DNA of 64,000 nucleotides, from the NCBI RefSeq assembly GCF_947488025.1, contig NZ_CANKYS010000011.1, positions 1 to 64,000 of the forward strand, written 5' to 3'. Below, one piece after another: positions 42,187 to 51,071 of this stretch. The notes below the pieces were generated by a model. That model ran no database searches. It was not told where the DNA came from and saw only the letters and a list, made by a program, of their open reading frames with translations. A program made the position numbers and the translations under genes. Source of the DNA: an uncultured Nocardioides sp. (GTDB taxonomy: Bacteria > Actinomycetota > Actinomycetes > Propionibacteriales > Nocardioidaceae). The stretch's first letter is position 1. Each line of letters starts with the position of its first letter.

Positions 42187-44813
42187 GCGGGCGCTCCCAC
42201 GGGGATGAGGGCCGGGGCGATCGGCTGGATCTGGTCGCGCTCGGTGGTGAACGCGATCGACGGGTCGGGGGTGTCGGGGGCGTTGACGAAGGAGACGAAC
42301 CGCTCCAGCTTGGTCGGGTCCTCGAGCGTCGCGCGCCACTCGTCCTCGTAGCCGCCGACGTGCCGCGCCATCTCCGCCTCGAGCTCCGCGCCGAGCCCGA
42401 GCGAGTCGTCGACGACGACCTCGCGCACCCGGTCGAGCCCGCCATCGAGCTGCTCGATCCAGGTCGAGGTGCGCTGGAGCCGGTCGGCGGTGCGGACGTA
42501 GTACATGAGGAACCGGTCGAGGTACGACACCAGCGTGGCGGTGTCGAGGTCACCGGCGAGCAGCCGGGCGTGGGCGGGCGTGGCGCCGCCGTTGCCGCCG
42601 ACGTAGAGGTTCCATCCCTTCTCGGTCGCGATGACACCGAAGTCCTTGCCGCGCGCCTCCGCGCACTCGCGGGCGCACCCGCTGACCCCGCCCTTGAGCT
42701 TGTGCGGGCTGCGCAGCCCGCGGTAGCGCAGCTCCAGCGCGATCGCGAGACCGACCGAGTCCTGCACCCCGAACCGGCACCAGGTCGAGCCGACGCACGA
42801 CTTCACCGTGCGCAGCGACTTGCCGTAGGCGTGGCCGGACTCGAACCCCGCGTCGACGAGCCGGCGCCAGATCGCGGGCAGCTGCTCCATCCGGGCACCG
42901 AAGAGGTCGATCCGCTGGCCGCCGGTGATCTTGGTGTAGAGCCCGTAGTCCTTGGCCACCTCGCCGATCACGATGAGCTTGTCGGGCGTGATCTCACCGC
43001 CCGGGATGCGCGGCACGACGGAGTAGGTGCCGTTGCGCTGGATGTTGCCGAGGTACTTGTCGTTGGTGTCCTGCAGCTCGGCGGTCGCCGGTTCGAGGAT
43101 GTGGGTGCTGGTCTGGCTGGCCAGGATGCTGGCGATCGCGGGCTTGCAGACGTCGCAGCCGCGGCCGGTGCCGTGGGCCGCGACGATGTCGTCGAAGCGC
43201 CGGTAGCCGTGCACCGCCACGACGTCGAAGAGCGCCTGCCGGGTGAGCCGGAAGTGCTCGCAGATCCCCTTGTCGACGACCCGGCCGACGCTGGCGAAGT
43301 GGTCCTCGATGATGTTCTTCACCGTCGCCACGCACGACCCGCACGTCGAGCCGGCGCGCGTGCACTGCTTGACGTCGCCCACGCTCTCGCAGCCCTGGTC
43401 GGTGACCGCGTGGAGGATGTCGGCCTTCGTCACGTCGTTGCACGAGCAGACCTGCGCCTCGTCGGGCATCCCGAGCTGGATGCCGGCGCCGGTGCCGACC
43501 GGGAGGATGAGCTGCTCGGGGTTGTCGGGCAGTGCGAGGCCGCTGCTGACCATCGGCCGCAGGACGCCGTACGCCGACGCGTCGCCGACCAGGATCCCGC
43601 CGAGCAGCCGCGAGCCGTCCTCGCTGACCACGAGCTTCTTGTAGACGCCGGCGACCGCGTCGGCGTAGGTCAGCTCGAGGGACCCGTCGGTGGTCGCGAA
43701 GGCGTCGCCGAAGCTCGCGACGTCGACGCCGAGGAGCTTGAGCTTGGTCGACATGTCGGCGCCGGTGAAGGTGCCCGGGCCGTCGAGGAGCGCGTCGACG
43801 ACGACCTCGGCCATGGCGTAGCCCGGGGCGACGAGGCCGTACATCGTGCCGCCCGGCGCCGCGCACTCCCCGATCGCGAAGACGTGCGGGTCCGCGGTCC
43901 GGCACTGCTCGTCGACCAGTACGCCGCCGCGCGGCGCGACCTCCAGGTCGCACTCGCGAGCCAGGGCGTCGCGCGGTCGGATGCCGGCGGAGAACACCAC
44001 GACCTGCGCGTCGACGACCTGCGTCGGGGCGCCCTCGTCGGTGCCGGCCTGCCGCACCCGGAGCCCGGTGACGGACGAGCCGCCCTCGATGGCCTCGGTG
44101 ACCACGCCGGTGTGCACGGTCACTCCGAGGCGCTCGATGTGCCGCACCAGCGTCGAGCCGGCGCCGTCGTCGAGCTGCACCGGCATCAGCCGGGGCGCCA
44201 TCTCGACGACGTGGGTGTCGAGGCCGAGCTGGACGAGCGCGTTGGCCGCCTCCAGGCCGAGCAGACCGCCGCCGATGACGACGCCGCTGGTGGCCGCGGC
44301 ACTGGCCGCCTGGATCGCCTCGAGGTCCTCGATGGTGCGGTAGACGAAGCAGCCGTCCTTGCCGCGACCCTCGACGGGCGGGACGAACGGCGCCGCGCCC
44401 GTGGCGAGCACCAGGACGTCGTACTCGTGGACGGTGACGGCGCCCGGCACCCCCTGCTGGTCGAGGAGGGCGTTCTGGCGCCCGTCACGAGACCCCACCG
44501 CGCTGGGCGGGGACACGACGGTGACGGTCCGCGCGGCCCGGTCGACCTCGGTCACGACGCTATCGAGCACGAGGCGCACCCGCGGGTCGTCGTACTCCCC
44601 ACCGGGCAGCAGCGACAGCGCGTCCGAGCCGCCATCCCCATCGGCGTGGGCGAACCAGCTGGTGAGGGCGACCCGGTCGTAGGCCGCGCGCGGCTCCTCG
44701 CCGAGGACGAGGACGTCGTGGGTCTCGGTGAGGCCGCGCTCGACGGCGGCCTGGGCGAACCGGTGGCCCACCATGCCGTGCCCGACGACGACGATCCGCT
44801 GGCGCTTGGTCAT
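42183..44813 (-). CDS. nirB: Nitrite reductase (NADH) large subunit
   Basis: 876 aa from the ATG at 44813 (MTKRQRIVVVGHGMVG). N-terminal FAD/NAD domain (YDRVALTSWF, LVLATGAAPFVPP, GGGLLGLEAANAL), a BFD-like [2Fe-2S] domain (CSCNDVTKADI...CTRAGSTCGSC), the sulphite/nitrite reductase ferredoxin-like repeats, and the siroheme/[4Fe-4S] Cys motif CVGSTWCRFG...GGVSGCARECAEA. Reduces nitrite to ammonium with NADH. Unusual: residues of about 107-119 (SRDGRQNALLDQ) are encoded by a 37-bp copy of a palindromic repeat, in a segment (after ARTVTVVS, before HEYDVLVLATG) where most NirB proteins are much shorter. Confidence 0.95.
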   Translation of the reverse strand: MTKRQRIVVVGHGMVGHRFAQAAVERGLTETHDVLVLGEEPRAAYDRVALTSWFAHADGDGGSDALSLLPGGEYDDPRVRLVLDSVVTEVDRAARTVTVVSPPSAVGSRDGRQNALLDQQGVPGAVTVHEYDVLVLATGAAPFVPPVEGRGKDGCFVYRTIEDLEAIQAASAAATSGVVIGGGLLGLEAANALVQLGLDTHVVEMAPRLMPVQLDDGAGSTLVRHIERLGVTVHTGVVTEAIEGGSSVTGLRVRQAGTDEGAPTQVVDAQVVVFSAGIRPRDALARECDLEVAPRGGVLVDEQCRTADPHVFAIGECAAPGGTMYGLVAPGYAMAEVVVDALLDGPGTFTGADMSTKLKLLGVDVASFGDAFATTDGSLELTYADAVAGVYKKLVVSEDGSRLLGGILVGDASAYGVLRPMVSSGLALPDNPEQLILPVGTGAGIQLGMPDEAQVCSCNDVTKADILHAVTDQGCESVGDVKQCTRAGSTCGSCVATVKNIIEDHFASVGRVVDKGICEHFRLTRQALFDVVAVHGYRRFDDIVAAHGTGRGCDVCKPAIASILASQTSTHILEPATAELQDTNDKYLGNIQRNGTYSVVPRIPGGEITPDKLIVIGEVAKDYGLYTKITGGQRIDLFGARMEQLPAIWRRLVDAGFESGHAYGKSLRTVKSCVGSTWCRFGVQDSVGLAIALELRYRGLRSPHKLKGGVSGCARECAEARGKDFGVIATEKGWNLYVGGNGGATPAHARLLAGDLDTATLVSYLDRFLMYYVRTADRLQRTSTWIEQLDGGLDRVREVVVDDSLGLGAELEAEMARHVGGYEDEWRATLEDPTKLERFVSFVNAPDTPDPSIAFTTERDQIQPIAPALIPVGAPA
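44458..44494 (+). repeat. Palindromic interspersed repeat embedded in nirB
   Basis: 37 bases, TGGTCGAGGAGGGCG...GCGCCCGTCACGAGACC, matching the intergenic copy at 24646 except for a few central bases. Read on the minus strand it encodes part of NirB without a stop. Confidence 0.85.
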
Positions 44814-44826
44814 GCCGATGAACCTA

Positions 44827-44852
44827 GGAAGCCGATGTTGTCGGCGGCTTCC
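44827..44852. promoter_or_regulatory. Inverted repeat upstream of nirB
   Basis: GGAAGCCG and CGGCTTCC, perfect 8-base arms ten bases apart, 14 bases before the nirB start. It would form a hairpin in the leader or a protein-binding site. I could not fit it to the GlnR box. Confidence 0.4.
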
Positions 44853-44927
44853 ACGAATGTTTCGGGCGTGAAAACTGGGTGGCACGGCCTCACGCGGGCC
44901 TGCCCCCGCGCGCGGACCCGTTGGCAG

Positions 44928-44949
44928 GCTGAACTGACGTCAATTCAGC
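44928..44949. promoter_or_regulatory. 22-bp near-perfect palindrome between SRPBCC gene and nirB
   Basis: GCTGAA-C-TGACGTCA-A-TTCAGC, one mismatched pair. It covers the stop codon of the leftward SRPBCC gene and lies about 115 bases upstream of nirB. Either an operator for nirBD-nnaR or a weak terminator of the upstream gene. Confidence 0.45.
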
Positions 44950-45379
44950 TCGGCTTCGGACCCTCCTCCGTCACCCGCTTGATCGAGGCGGCCTCCGTCT
45001 CGACGTAGCGCTTCGTCAGCCTCTTCGTCATGAGCCAACCGACCCGGCCCATCGGCCCGGCGACGGCGACGGTCAAAGTCAGGCGGGTCGCGCCTGCGTC
45101 CGGCTCCACCACGTGGCCGGCGGAGATCGCGGCCCCTGGCGACCGCGACCTCCAGGTGAAGGACCGGCCCTGTTCGAGCTCCGTCACCATCCACACCGCC
45201 TCCGGCAGCCTGGGCTGCTGGAGCCGCGTGCGAGAGCCGACCGCCAGCGGACCATCGTCGAGCCGCTGGACCGAGTCGACCGTCGGTATCCGCTCCGGCC
45301 AGCGCTCGATGTCGACGACCACCTCCCAGACCCGCTCGGGTGGTGCAGCGATCCTGACGGTGTGCTGGAGACCGGGCAT
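44945..45379 (-). CDS. SRPBCC-family (START-like) protein
   Basis: 144 aa from the ATG at 45379 (MPGLQHTVRIAAPPERVWEVVVDIERWPERIPTV). This is the polyketide cyclase/START-like helix-grip fold: the ..APPERVWEVV..IERWPE.. start, a central LPEAVWMVTELEQGRSFTWRS and the long C-terminal helix GWLMTKRLTKRYVETEAASIKRVTEE. Such proteins bind hydrophobic ligands or act as cyclases/chaperones. Substrate unknown. It precedes nirB on the same strand with 131 bp between, so probably a separate unit. Confidence 0.82.
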   Translation of the reverse strand: MPGLQHTVRIAAPPERVWEVVVDIERWPERIPTVDSVQRLDDGPLAVGSRTRLQQPRLPEAVWMVTELEQGRSFTWRSRSPGAAISAGHVVEPDAGATRLTLTVAVAGPMGRVGWLMTKRLTKRYVETEAASIKRVTEEGPKPS

Positions 45380-45426
45380 GTCCCGAGTGTGCACCGGTGC
45401 GCCCCCGCTCTGCGACGCTTGCCACC

Positions 45427-45861
45427 TCACACCGGCCGGGCGAGCTCCTCGCACATGTCGACGAGCACCTCGAGCTGCCCGGGAGTGACGTACGACGGAT
45501 TGCTCCCGGCCGGCATCCGCAGCACCTCCAGCGCGGCGAGGTCCGGGTGGCCGACGAGCTCCGAGCGCAGGAGCGGCTGGTCGAGCGGGACCAGGACCAT
45601 CGGCATGACCCCGTCGCGGGCAGGCCCCGTGATCCGGCCGTGGGCGTGGATGCCGGCGGGCAGCCCTGGCTCCGAGCCGCTCATCCAGAGCAGCACCGGC
45701 TGCCCAGCGACCGCGAGGTCGGTGCGGTAGGTCGGCCGCGCGCACCACGTCTCCACGCCCGCGAAACCGGCGCGCACGTGCTCGCGGGTCGAGCGCTCGG
45801 CGCCGCTGGCCTTCACCAGCCAGGCGCCGAGCGTGTCGGGCGAGAGGGCACGATCGGGCAC
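45427..45861 (-). CDS. EVE/PUA-like domain protein
   Basis: About 144 aa from GTG 45861; start uncertain, since the frame stays open upstream through a 12-bp tandem repeat. EVE-like features: AWLVKASGAERST, GQPVLLWMSGSEPGLPAGIHAHGRITGP, VPLDQPLLRSELVGHPDLAALEVLRMPAGSNPSYVTPGQLEVL. EVE domains are PUA-like and bind modified nucleobases in RNA or DNA; some sit in phage-defence nucleases, others in housekeeping roles. Here it is a stand-alone domain, divergent from the broken phospholipase D gene. Confidence 0.65.
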   Translation of the reverse strand: MPDRALSPDTLGAWLVKASGAERSTREHVRAGFAGVETWCARPTYRTDLAVAGQPVLLWMSGSEPGLPAGIHAHGRITGPARDGVMPMVLVPLDQPLLRSELVGHPDLAALEVLRMPAGSNPSYVTPGQLEVLVDMCEELARPV

Positions 45862-45875
45862 GACCCGAGCGTCGC

Positions 45876-45902
45876 ACGGTGACTGAAACGGTGACTGAAA
45901 CG
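45876..45902. repeat. 12-bp tandem repeat in a divergent intergenic region
   Basis: ACGGTGACTGAA occurs twice head to tail (45876-45887, 45888-45899) followed by ACG. It lies between the EVE-like and phospholipase D genes and could affect both promoters. If translated with the EVE-like gene it would read FQSPFQSP. Confidence 0.7.
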
Positions 45903-45919
45903 CGAGGTGCTGGGAACCT

Positions 45920-47383
45920 GTGGGGGTGAGCGAGTGGTTCCTGCCGGAGACGGAGCGCCCCTGGACCTCCGGCAACCTGGTGGTGCCCCGCGTGCACGGC
46001 TCCGCCTACTTCGCACGCCTCGTCGAGCTGGTCGGGGCGACCGCGGCCGGCGACCGGATCTACTTTACCGACTGGCGCGGCGACTCCGACGAGCGGCTCA
46101 CCGCGGACGGACCGACCGTCGCCGAGTTGCTCCGCGACGCGGCCGCGCGTGACGTCGAGGTGCGGGCGCTGATGTGGCGCTCCCACCCGGGCCGGCTCAA
46201 CGGCGAGGAGAACAACCACCTCGGCCGGATCGTCAATGAGTGCGGCGGCGAGGCGCTGCTCGACGAGCGCGTGCGCAAGGGTGGCTCGCACCACCAGAAG
46301 CTCTTCGTCGTACGCCACAAGGGTCGGCCCGAGGAGGACGTGGCGTTCGTCGGTGGCATCGACCTGTGCCACAGCCGCCGCGACGACGCCGACCACGCCG
46401 GCGATCCGCAGGCAGCACCCCTCGACGACCGCTACGGCGAAGCCCCGCCGTGGCACGACGCGATGGCGGAGATCCGGGGTCCGGCGGTGGCGCACGTGCT
46501 CGACACCTTCACCGAGCGGTGGGACGACACGACCCCGCTCGACCACCGCAACCCCTACCGCGCCGTCGCGCACCGGATCGCGAGGATGCCGCGGCACCCC
46601 GAGCAGCTGCCCGAGCGCTGGGACCCGCCGCCGTAGGCCGGCCGGCACCAGGTGCAGATCCTGCGGACGTACCCCTTCAAGCGGCCGCGCTACCCGTTCG
46701 CCCCCGACGGCGAGCGGTCGGTCGCGCGCGCCTACTCACGGGCCTTCAGCCGGGCGCGCAGGCTGGTCTACGTCGAGGACCAGTACTTCTGGTCCGACCT
46801 CGTGGCCGCGACCCTCGCCGACGCCCTCCGGCGCGAGCCGGGGCTGCAGGTCATCGCGCTGGTGCCGCGTTACCCGGAGGAGGACACCCGGGTCGGCGGC
46901 CCGCCGATGAAGCACGGCCAGCGCGTCGCGTGGGAGCGGCTGAAGGAGGCCGGCGGCGACCGCTTCACGATGTTCGACCTCCACAACGCCGAGGGCACCC
47001 CGATCTACGTGCACGCCAAGGTCTGCATCGTCGACGACGAGTGGATGACGATCGGCTCGGACAACCTCAACCTCCGCTCGTGGACGCACGACTCCGAGAT
47101 CACCTGCGCGGTGGTCGACCCCCATGGCGAGCTGCCCCGCGAGCTGCGCACGTCACTGTGGGCCGAGCACCTCGGCCTGCCCGACGACGACCCCCGGCTC
47201 ACCGACCTCGACGACCCGGTCGACCTGTGGACGTCGCGCGTCGGCGCTCCTGGGAGCCGGGTCCAGGCGCACGAGCCGCCTTCACTCCCACGTCGTACGA
47301 CGCTGTGGGCCCGGCCGGCGTACCGCTACGCCTACGACCCCGACGGCCGGCCGCGACGGCTGCGCGGGACGACGGACTTCTGA
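45920..47383 (+). pseudogene. Phospholipase D-family protein interrupted by one in-frame TAG
   Basis: Without the TAG at 46634-46636 the frame gives a 487-residue PLD-superfamily protein. The first part (45920-46636) holds one HKD motif region (SHHQKLFVVRH...FVGGIDLCHSRRDD). The second (46652 to the end) holds the other (YVHAKVCIVDDEWMTIGSDNLNLRSWTHDSE), and the sequence resumes in the same frame (HQVQILRTYPFKRPRYPF). Both motifs are needed for PLD catalysis, so the product is inactive unless the stop is read through or the halves associate. A single C-to-T change (CAG to TAG) explains it. A GTG at 46652 could restart translation. The function would be phosphodiester transfer or hydrolysis on phospholipids. 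Confidence 0.8.
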
Positions 47384-47390
47384 GCATCCC

Positions 47391-48932
47391 TCACCGGTTC
47401 GTCACCGGCAGGTGCACCACCACGTCCTTCATCCGCATCGCACCGACGACGCGGCTGCCGAACCCAGCGGACATGTCGGAGATCGGCGCGACGGTGAGGA
47501 ACAGCGTCTGTCCGGCGGGTACGTCGACCGCGACCGAGGGCAGCTCGACCCCGCGTCGCGGCTTGTCGATCGCGATGCCGTTCTCGCGGATCGGCAGCAT
47601 GTTGTTCTGCACGACCCGCGCGTCGAGGGGGCTGGTGCCGACCGACAGCCCGAGGAAGGCGCGGTTGTCGGGGCCGATCGTCGTGAGCCGGGCGTCCAGG
47701 GTGGGCGAGCCGGCGATCGTGAGCGGGCCCTGGGCGACGGGGTAGGCGACGGGTGCGCCGACGCCGACCGTGCTGACGACCTCGCCGAGCTCGACGGCGG
47801 TGGTGGGTGCGACAGCGGGGACGCTCACGCAGCGGTCCCCTGCCGCGGTGGTCAGGTGGTAGCGCCCGAAGCCGGTGAGCCCGGTCCTCTCACCCTGCAG
47901 GTTCTGCTGCAGGAACCGCAGGCCGAGGTCGGCGAAGTCCGGGCTCCCGAGCGTCGGGGAGCAGGCGTCGGTGGTCGCGAGCGGGATGTCGAGGTTGGTG
48001 CCGGGCGGGAGCACGGCCGGGAGGGTGTGCCCGCCGTTGTAGCCGACGAAGATGCTGCGCGAACGGGCCCGGTCGGTGAGCAGCCGGCCGAAGTTGTCCA
48101 GGCGCTGGTCGAGCGGGAAGAGGTTGTCGGTCGCGCCCTGGCCGAAGAGCACCGGGACGTCGAGGCGGCGGCCCTGGCGCACGTGCCACTCCGGGCCGTT
48201 GCGGTCGAGGAAGTCGTGGAGGCGGGTCGGCACGTTGCCCGTCGCGGTTGCCTCGACGAAGCCCTGGACCACGCGCGGCGGGAGGGCGTCGGTCGGCAGC
48301 GCGGCCGCGGTCAGCGCCGCCGCCCACTCGGTGCGGGGCACGCCCTGCGGAAACAGGCTCTCGGTCAGGCTCCACCAGGTGATCTCGGGGACCAGCGCGT
48401 CGAACCGCGTGGCGCCGCGGTCGCGGATCTCGCTGAGTGCGCCGACGAACTGGTAGCCGCCGCCGTAGGACCCGCCGATCGCGCCGAGCACGGGGTCGCC
48501 CGGCCGCTCCTCCTGCACCCACGGCTGCGCGGCGACGAGGTCGACGACCTCCTGGACGTCCCGGCCCTCCACGTCGGGGTTCTCGATGTGGGCCTTGCCG
48601 CCGCTCTCGCCGAAGCCGCGCTGGTCGAAGCTCAGCACGCCGAACCCGGCGTCGGTCAGGTAGGCGAACGCCGCGGGATCCGTCGTACGGCTGCCGCCCC
48701 AGCCGTGGCTGTGCAGCACCATCGGCACGGGACGGTCGGGCGTGGCGCCCGCCGGCCGGAACAGCGTGAAGCAGATGTCGACCGGCGCAGTCGTGCCGGG
48801 ATCGGGCACGCTCTGCACGCAACCGTCTGTCGTGGTGACCGGGTCGGCAGCAGCAACGGGCGTCGGGCCCAGGAGCGGGACGGAAGCAGCGGTGAGCACG
48901 ACGGCGGCGGCTGCGGTAACGAGTCGGTGCAT
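47391..48932 (-). CDS. Secreted CocE/X-Pro dipeptidyl-peptidase-type alpha/beta hydrolase
   Basis: 513 aa. Signal peptide (VTAAAAVVLTAASVPLLGPTPVAAA). Alpha/beta core: PMVLHSHGWGGSRTT, GFGVLSFDQRGFGESGG, nucleophile elbow IGGSYGGGYQ (Ser), the acid side LFGQGATDNLFPLDQ and His in GYNGGHTLPAV. The C-terminal jelly-roll-like domain (LSVGTSPLDARVVQNNMLPIRENG...VPAGQTLFLTVAP) is typical of S15 peptidase/CocE hydrolases. Substrate could be peptides or esters. A palindrome lies in the divergent region before it. Confidence 0.85.
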   Translation of the reverse strand: MHRLVTAAAAVVLTAASVPLLGPTPVAAADPVTTTDGCVQSVPDPGTTAPVDICFTLFRPAGATPDRPVPMVLHSHGWGGSRTTDPAAFAYLTDAGFGVLSFDQRGFGESGGKAHIENPDVEGRDVQEVVDLVAAQPWVQEERPGDPVLGAIGGSYGGGYQFVGALSEIRDRGATRFDALVPEITWWSLTESLFPQGVPRTEWAAALTAAALPTDALPPRVVQGFVEATATGNVPTRLHDFLDRNGPEWHVRQGRRLDVPVLFGQGATDNLFPLDQRLDNFGRLLTDRARSRSIFVGYNGGHTLPAVLPPGTNLDIPLATTDACSPTLGSPDFADLGLRFLQQNLQGERTGLTGFGRYHLTTAAGDRCVSVPAVAPTTAVELGEVVSTVGVGAPVAYPVAQGPLTIAGSPTLDARLTTIGPDNRAFLGLSVGTSPLDARVVQNNMLPIRENGIAIDKPRRGVELPSVAVDVPAGQTLFLTVAPISDMSAGFGSRVVGAMRMKDVVVHLPVTNR

Positions 48933-49040
48933 GGCATCTCTCCTGCGGCGGGGTCACCGGTACCAACGATCAGCCGCCGTGCGGGCTACGCCCCGGCCGT
49001 GTCGCGGGCTCCCTCACTGCTCTTGACGTCGTCAGCCTCG

Positions 49041-49057
49041 CTGACCATGATGGTCAG
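49041..49057. promoter_or_regulatory. 17-bp perfect palindrome between hydrolase and O-methyltransferase genes
   Basis: CTGACCAT-G-ATGGTCAG, perfect arms, 28 bases before the methyltransferase start and 109 bases from the divergent hydrolase start. Typical size and symmetry for a TetR- or MarR-type operator, but no regulator gene is adjacent. Confidence 0.55.
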
Positions 49058-49084
49058 TATCCCTGACGATTTGGAGGGCAGCCC

Positions 49085-50167
49085 ATGACCCGCCTACCTC
49101 CCGTCCGGGTCGCCCGCGCTGCGACGACCGTCCGCACCGCGGTCCAGGGCCTCACGCGCCGGATGGTGCCCCCGCCCGTCGGTGTACTCGAGCTGGTCTC
49201 GGGCCTCATCGAGGCCAACACGGTGTACGCCGTCGCGAAGCTGGGAGTGGCCGACGCGCTGGCCCGGGGTCCCCGCGCGGCCGCGGACGTGGCCGCCGAG
49301 CTCGGCACCAACCCCGACGCGACCTACCGGCTGATGCGGGCCGCTGCCGGCTACGGCCTGCTGCACCAGGACGGCGACCGGTTCGACCTGACCGCACTGG
49401 GGCGCCCCCTGCGGTCGGACGCGCCCGACTCGATGCGCGCGGTGGTGCTGATGATCGGCGACCCGCGCTACCAGTCGGTGTGGGCCCGGCTGCCGGAGTC
49501 GGTCACCACCGGGACGGCCCAGGCCGAGGCCGTGCACGGCGTGTCGATGTGGGAGCTGCTGGACCGCGACGCCGACTACGCCGCCACCTTCAACGAGGCG
49601 ATGACGCGCCTCACCGCGCTCGACTGGCCGACGGTCGCGGCTGCGTACGACTTCACCCCCTTCCGGCGCATCGTCGACGTCGGCGGCGGCCACGGCCGGC
49701 TGCTCGCGTCGATGCTCGGTGCCGCACCGGCGGCCGAGGGGGTGCTGTTCGAGCAGGAGTCGCTCCTGCCCGCCGCCGAGGAGCTGCTGCGGGAGGCCGG
49801 GGTCCTGTCGCGGTGCCGCCTGGTGGGCGGCTCGTTCCACGACCGGGTGCCCGACGACGGCGACCTCTACGTCATGCGCCGCGTGGTGCACGACCTCGAC
49901 GACGAGCAGGCGCTCGCCCTCCTGACCACCGTGCGCCGCGACATGCCCGCGGGCGCCACGCTGCTCCTGCTCGAGAGCATCGTGCCCCCGGGCAGCGGGC
50001 CCGACTTCGCCAAGACCCTCGACCTCGACATGCTGCTCTTCGCCGGCGGTCGCGAGCGCACCGAGCAGGAGTACGCCGCCCTGCTCGACCGCGCCGGGCT
50101 CGGGATGACGCGCGTCGTGCCGACCATCTCGACGATCTCGCTCGTCGAGGTGCGCCCGGCGGCGTGA
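49085..50167 (+). CDS. O-methyltransferase (hydroxyneurosporene/acetylserotonin type)
   Basis: 360 aa. N-terminal winged-helix dimerisation domain (LVSGLIEANTVYAVAKLGVADALARGPRAAADVAAELGTNPDATYRLMRAAAGYGLL). The SAM-binding core has RIVDVGGGHGRLLASML, GVLFEQESLL, LVGGSFHDRVPDDGDLYVMRRVVHDLDDEQALALL and the C-terminal LLFAGGRERTEQEYAALLDRAGL. The His in RVVHDLDD corresponds to the general base of this family. Methylates a hydroxyl on a small aromatic or isoprenoid compound; substrate unknown. Confidence 0.88.
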   Translation: MTRLPPVRVARAATTVRTAVQGLTRRMVPPPVGVLELVSGLIEANTVYAVAKLGVADALARGPRAAADVAAELGTNPDATYRLMRAAAGYGLLHQDGDRFDLTALGRPLRSDAPDSMRAVVLMIGDPRYQSVWARLPESVTTGTAQAEAVHGVSMWELLDRDADYAATFNEAMTRLTALDWPTVAAAYDFTPFRRIVDVGGGHGRLLASMLGAAPAAEGVLFEQESLLPAAEELLREAGVLSRCRLVGGSFHDRVPDDGDLYVMRRVVHDLDDEQALALLTTVRRDMPAGATLLLLESIVPPGSGPDFAKTLDLDMLLFAGGRERTEQEYAALLDRAGLGMTRVVPTISTISLVEVRPAA

Positions 50168-50168
50168 C

Positions 50169-51071
50169 TCAGCCGCGCAGCCCGGCCCGGAGCTCCTCGA
50201 GCGCGGTCGACAGGTCGACCCGAGGCGTCCAGCCCCAGCGCCGCGCGCGGTCGGCCACGACCTGCCCGGTCCATGCCGGGCTATCGTCCCAGGTCGGCTC
50301 GAGGTCCAGCGCGTCCGTCACGGCGCCGAGGTAGTCGCGCTGGGTGGCCGGCCCGCTGGCCACGTTGACCGGCGTGCACCCGCCCGCGACCGGACCTGAC
50401 TCGGGGTCGTCGGCGGTCGCGATGGCGCCGGTGGCGACGTCGGCCGCGATGCTCGCCAGGTCGTCGACGTGCACCCACGCGAAGGTCTGGTCGGGGTTGG
50501 CGTGCCGCTCGGCCTCGTCGTCGCGGATCTCCGCCGGGCGCACGGTGTTCCAGATCGACGTGGGGCCGGGGCCGAGGATCGCCGGCGGGCGCAGCAGCAC
50601 GCGCGTCGTACTTGCCAGCCGCTCGAGCGCGGCGTCGACGTCGCGCTTGACGACGCCGTAGGCCGACGAGTCGTCGGGCACCAGCGCCGCCGACTCGTCG
50701 ACGTCACCCATCCCCGGGCTGCGGTCGTAGACGCCGGCGGTCGAGACGTGGACCAGGAGCGGCACGCCGGCGTCGACGGCCGCCTCGGCGATCGTCATCG
50801 TGCCGTCGAGCCCGACGCGACGCTGGTCGTCGCGTCCGCTGCCGAGCGGGTGGACGGTCGTGACGAGGGCGTCGGCACCGGCCACCACGGTGGCCGCGAA
50901 GGTGGGGTCGGCGAAGTCGCCGACGTGCTCCTCGACGTGCGGGTGCTGCGGCGCGGTGCCCACGCGGCGTACGACGGCGCGCACGGTCGCCCCGCGCTCG
51001 CCCAACGCGGACACGACGTGGCTGCCCACGAGTCCGTTGGCACCGGTGACGACGACGATCGGGGAGGTCAT
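50169..51071 (-). CDS. NAD(P)-dependent epimerase/dehydratase family protein
   Basis: 300 aa from the ATG at 51071. Extended SDR: VVVTGANGLVGSHVVSAL (NAD-binding GxxGxxG), VGDFADPTFAATVVAGADALVTTVHP, LLVHVSTAGVYDR and SSAYGVVKRDVDAAL (Tyr-Lys catalytic pair in YGVVK). Substrate unknown; likely a nucleotide-sugar or terpenoid-type reductase/epimerase. It follows the PAP2 gene on the same strand with an ATGA overlap. Confidence 0.85.
   Translation of the reverse strand: MTSPIVVVTGANGLVGSHVVSALGERGATVRAVVRRVGTAPQHPHVEEHVGDFADPTFAATVVAGADALVTTVHPLGSGRDDQRRVGLDGTMTIAEAAVDAGVPLLVHVSTAGVYDRSPGMGDVDESAALVPDDSSAYGVVKRDVDAALERLASTTRVLLRPPAILGPGPTSIWNTVRPAEIRDDEAERHANPDQTFAWVHVDDLASIAADVATGAIATADDPESGPVAGGCTPVNVASGPATQRDYLGAVTDALDLEPTWDDSPAWTGQVVADRARRWGWTPRVDLSTALEELRAGLRG

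Noticed and set aside
44814..44944. GlnR box upstream of nirB
   Set aside because: GAAAC and TTCAC-like pieces occur, but the spacing does not fit GTnAC-n6-GnAAC, so no call was made.
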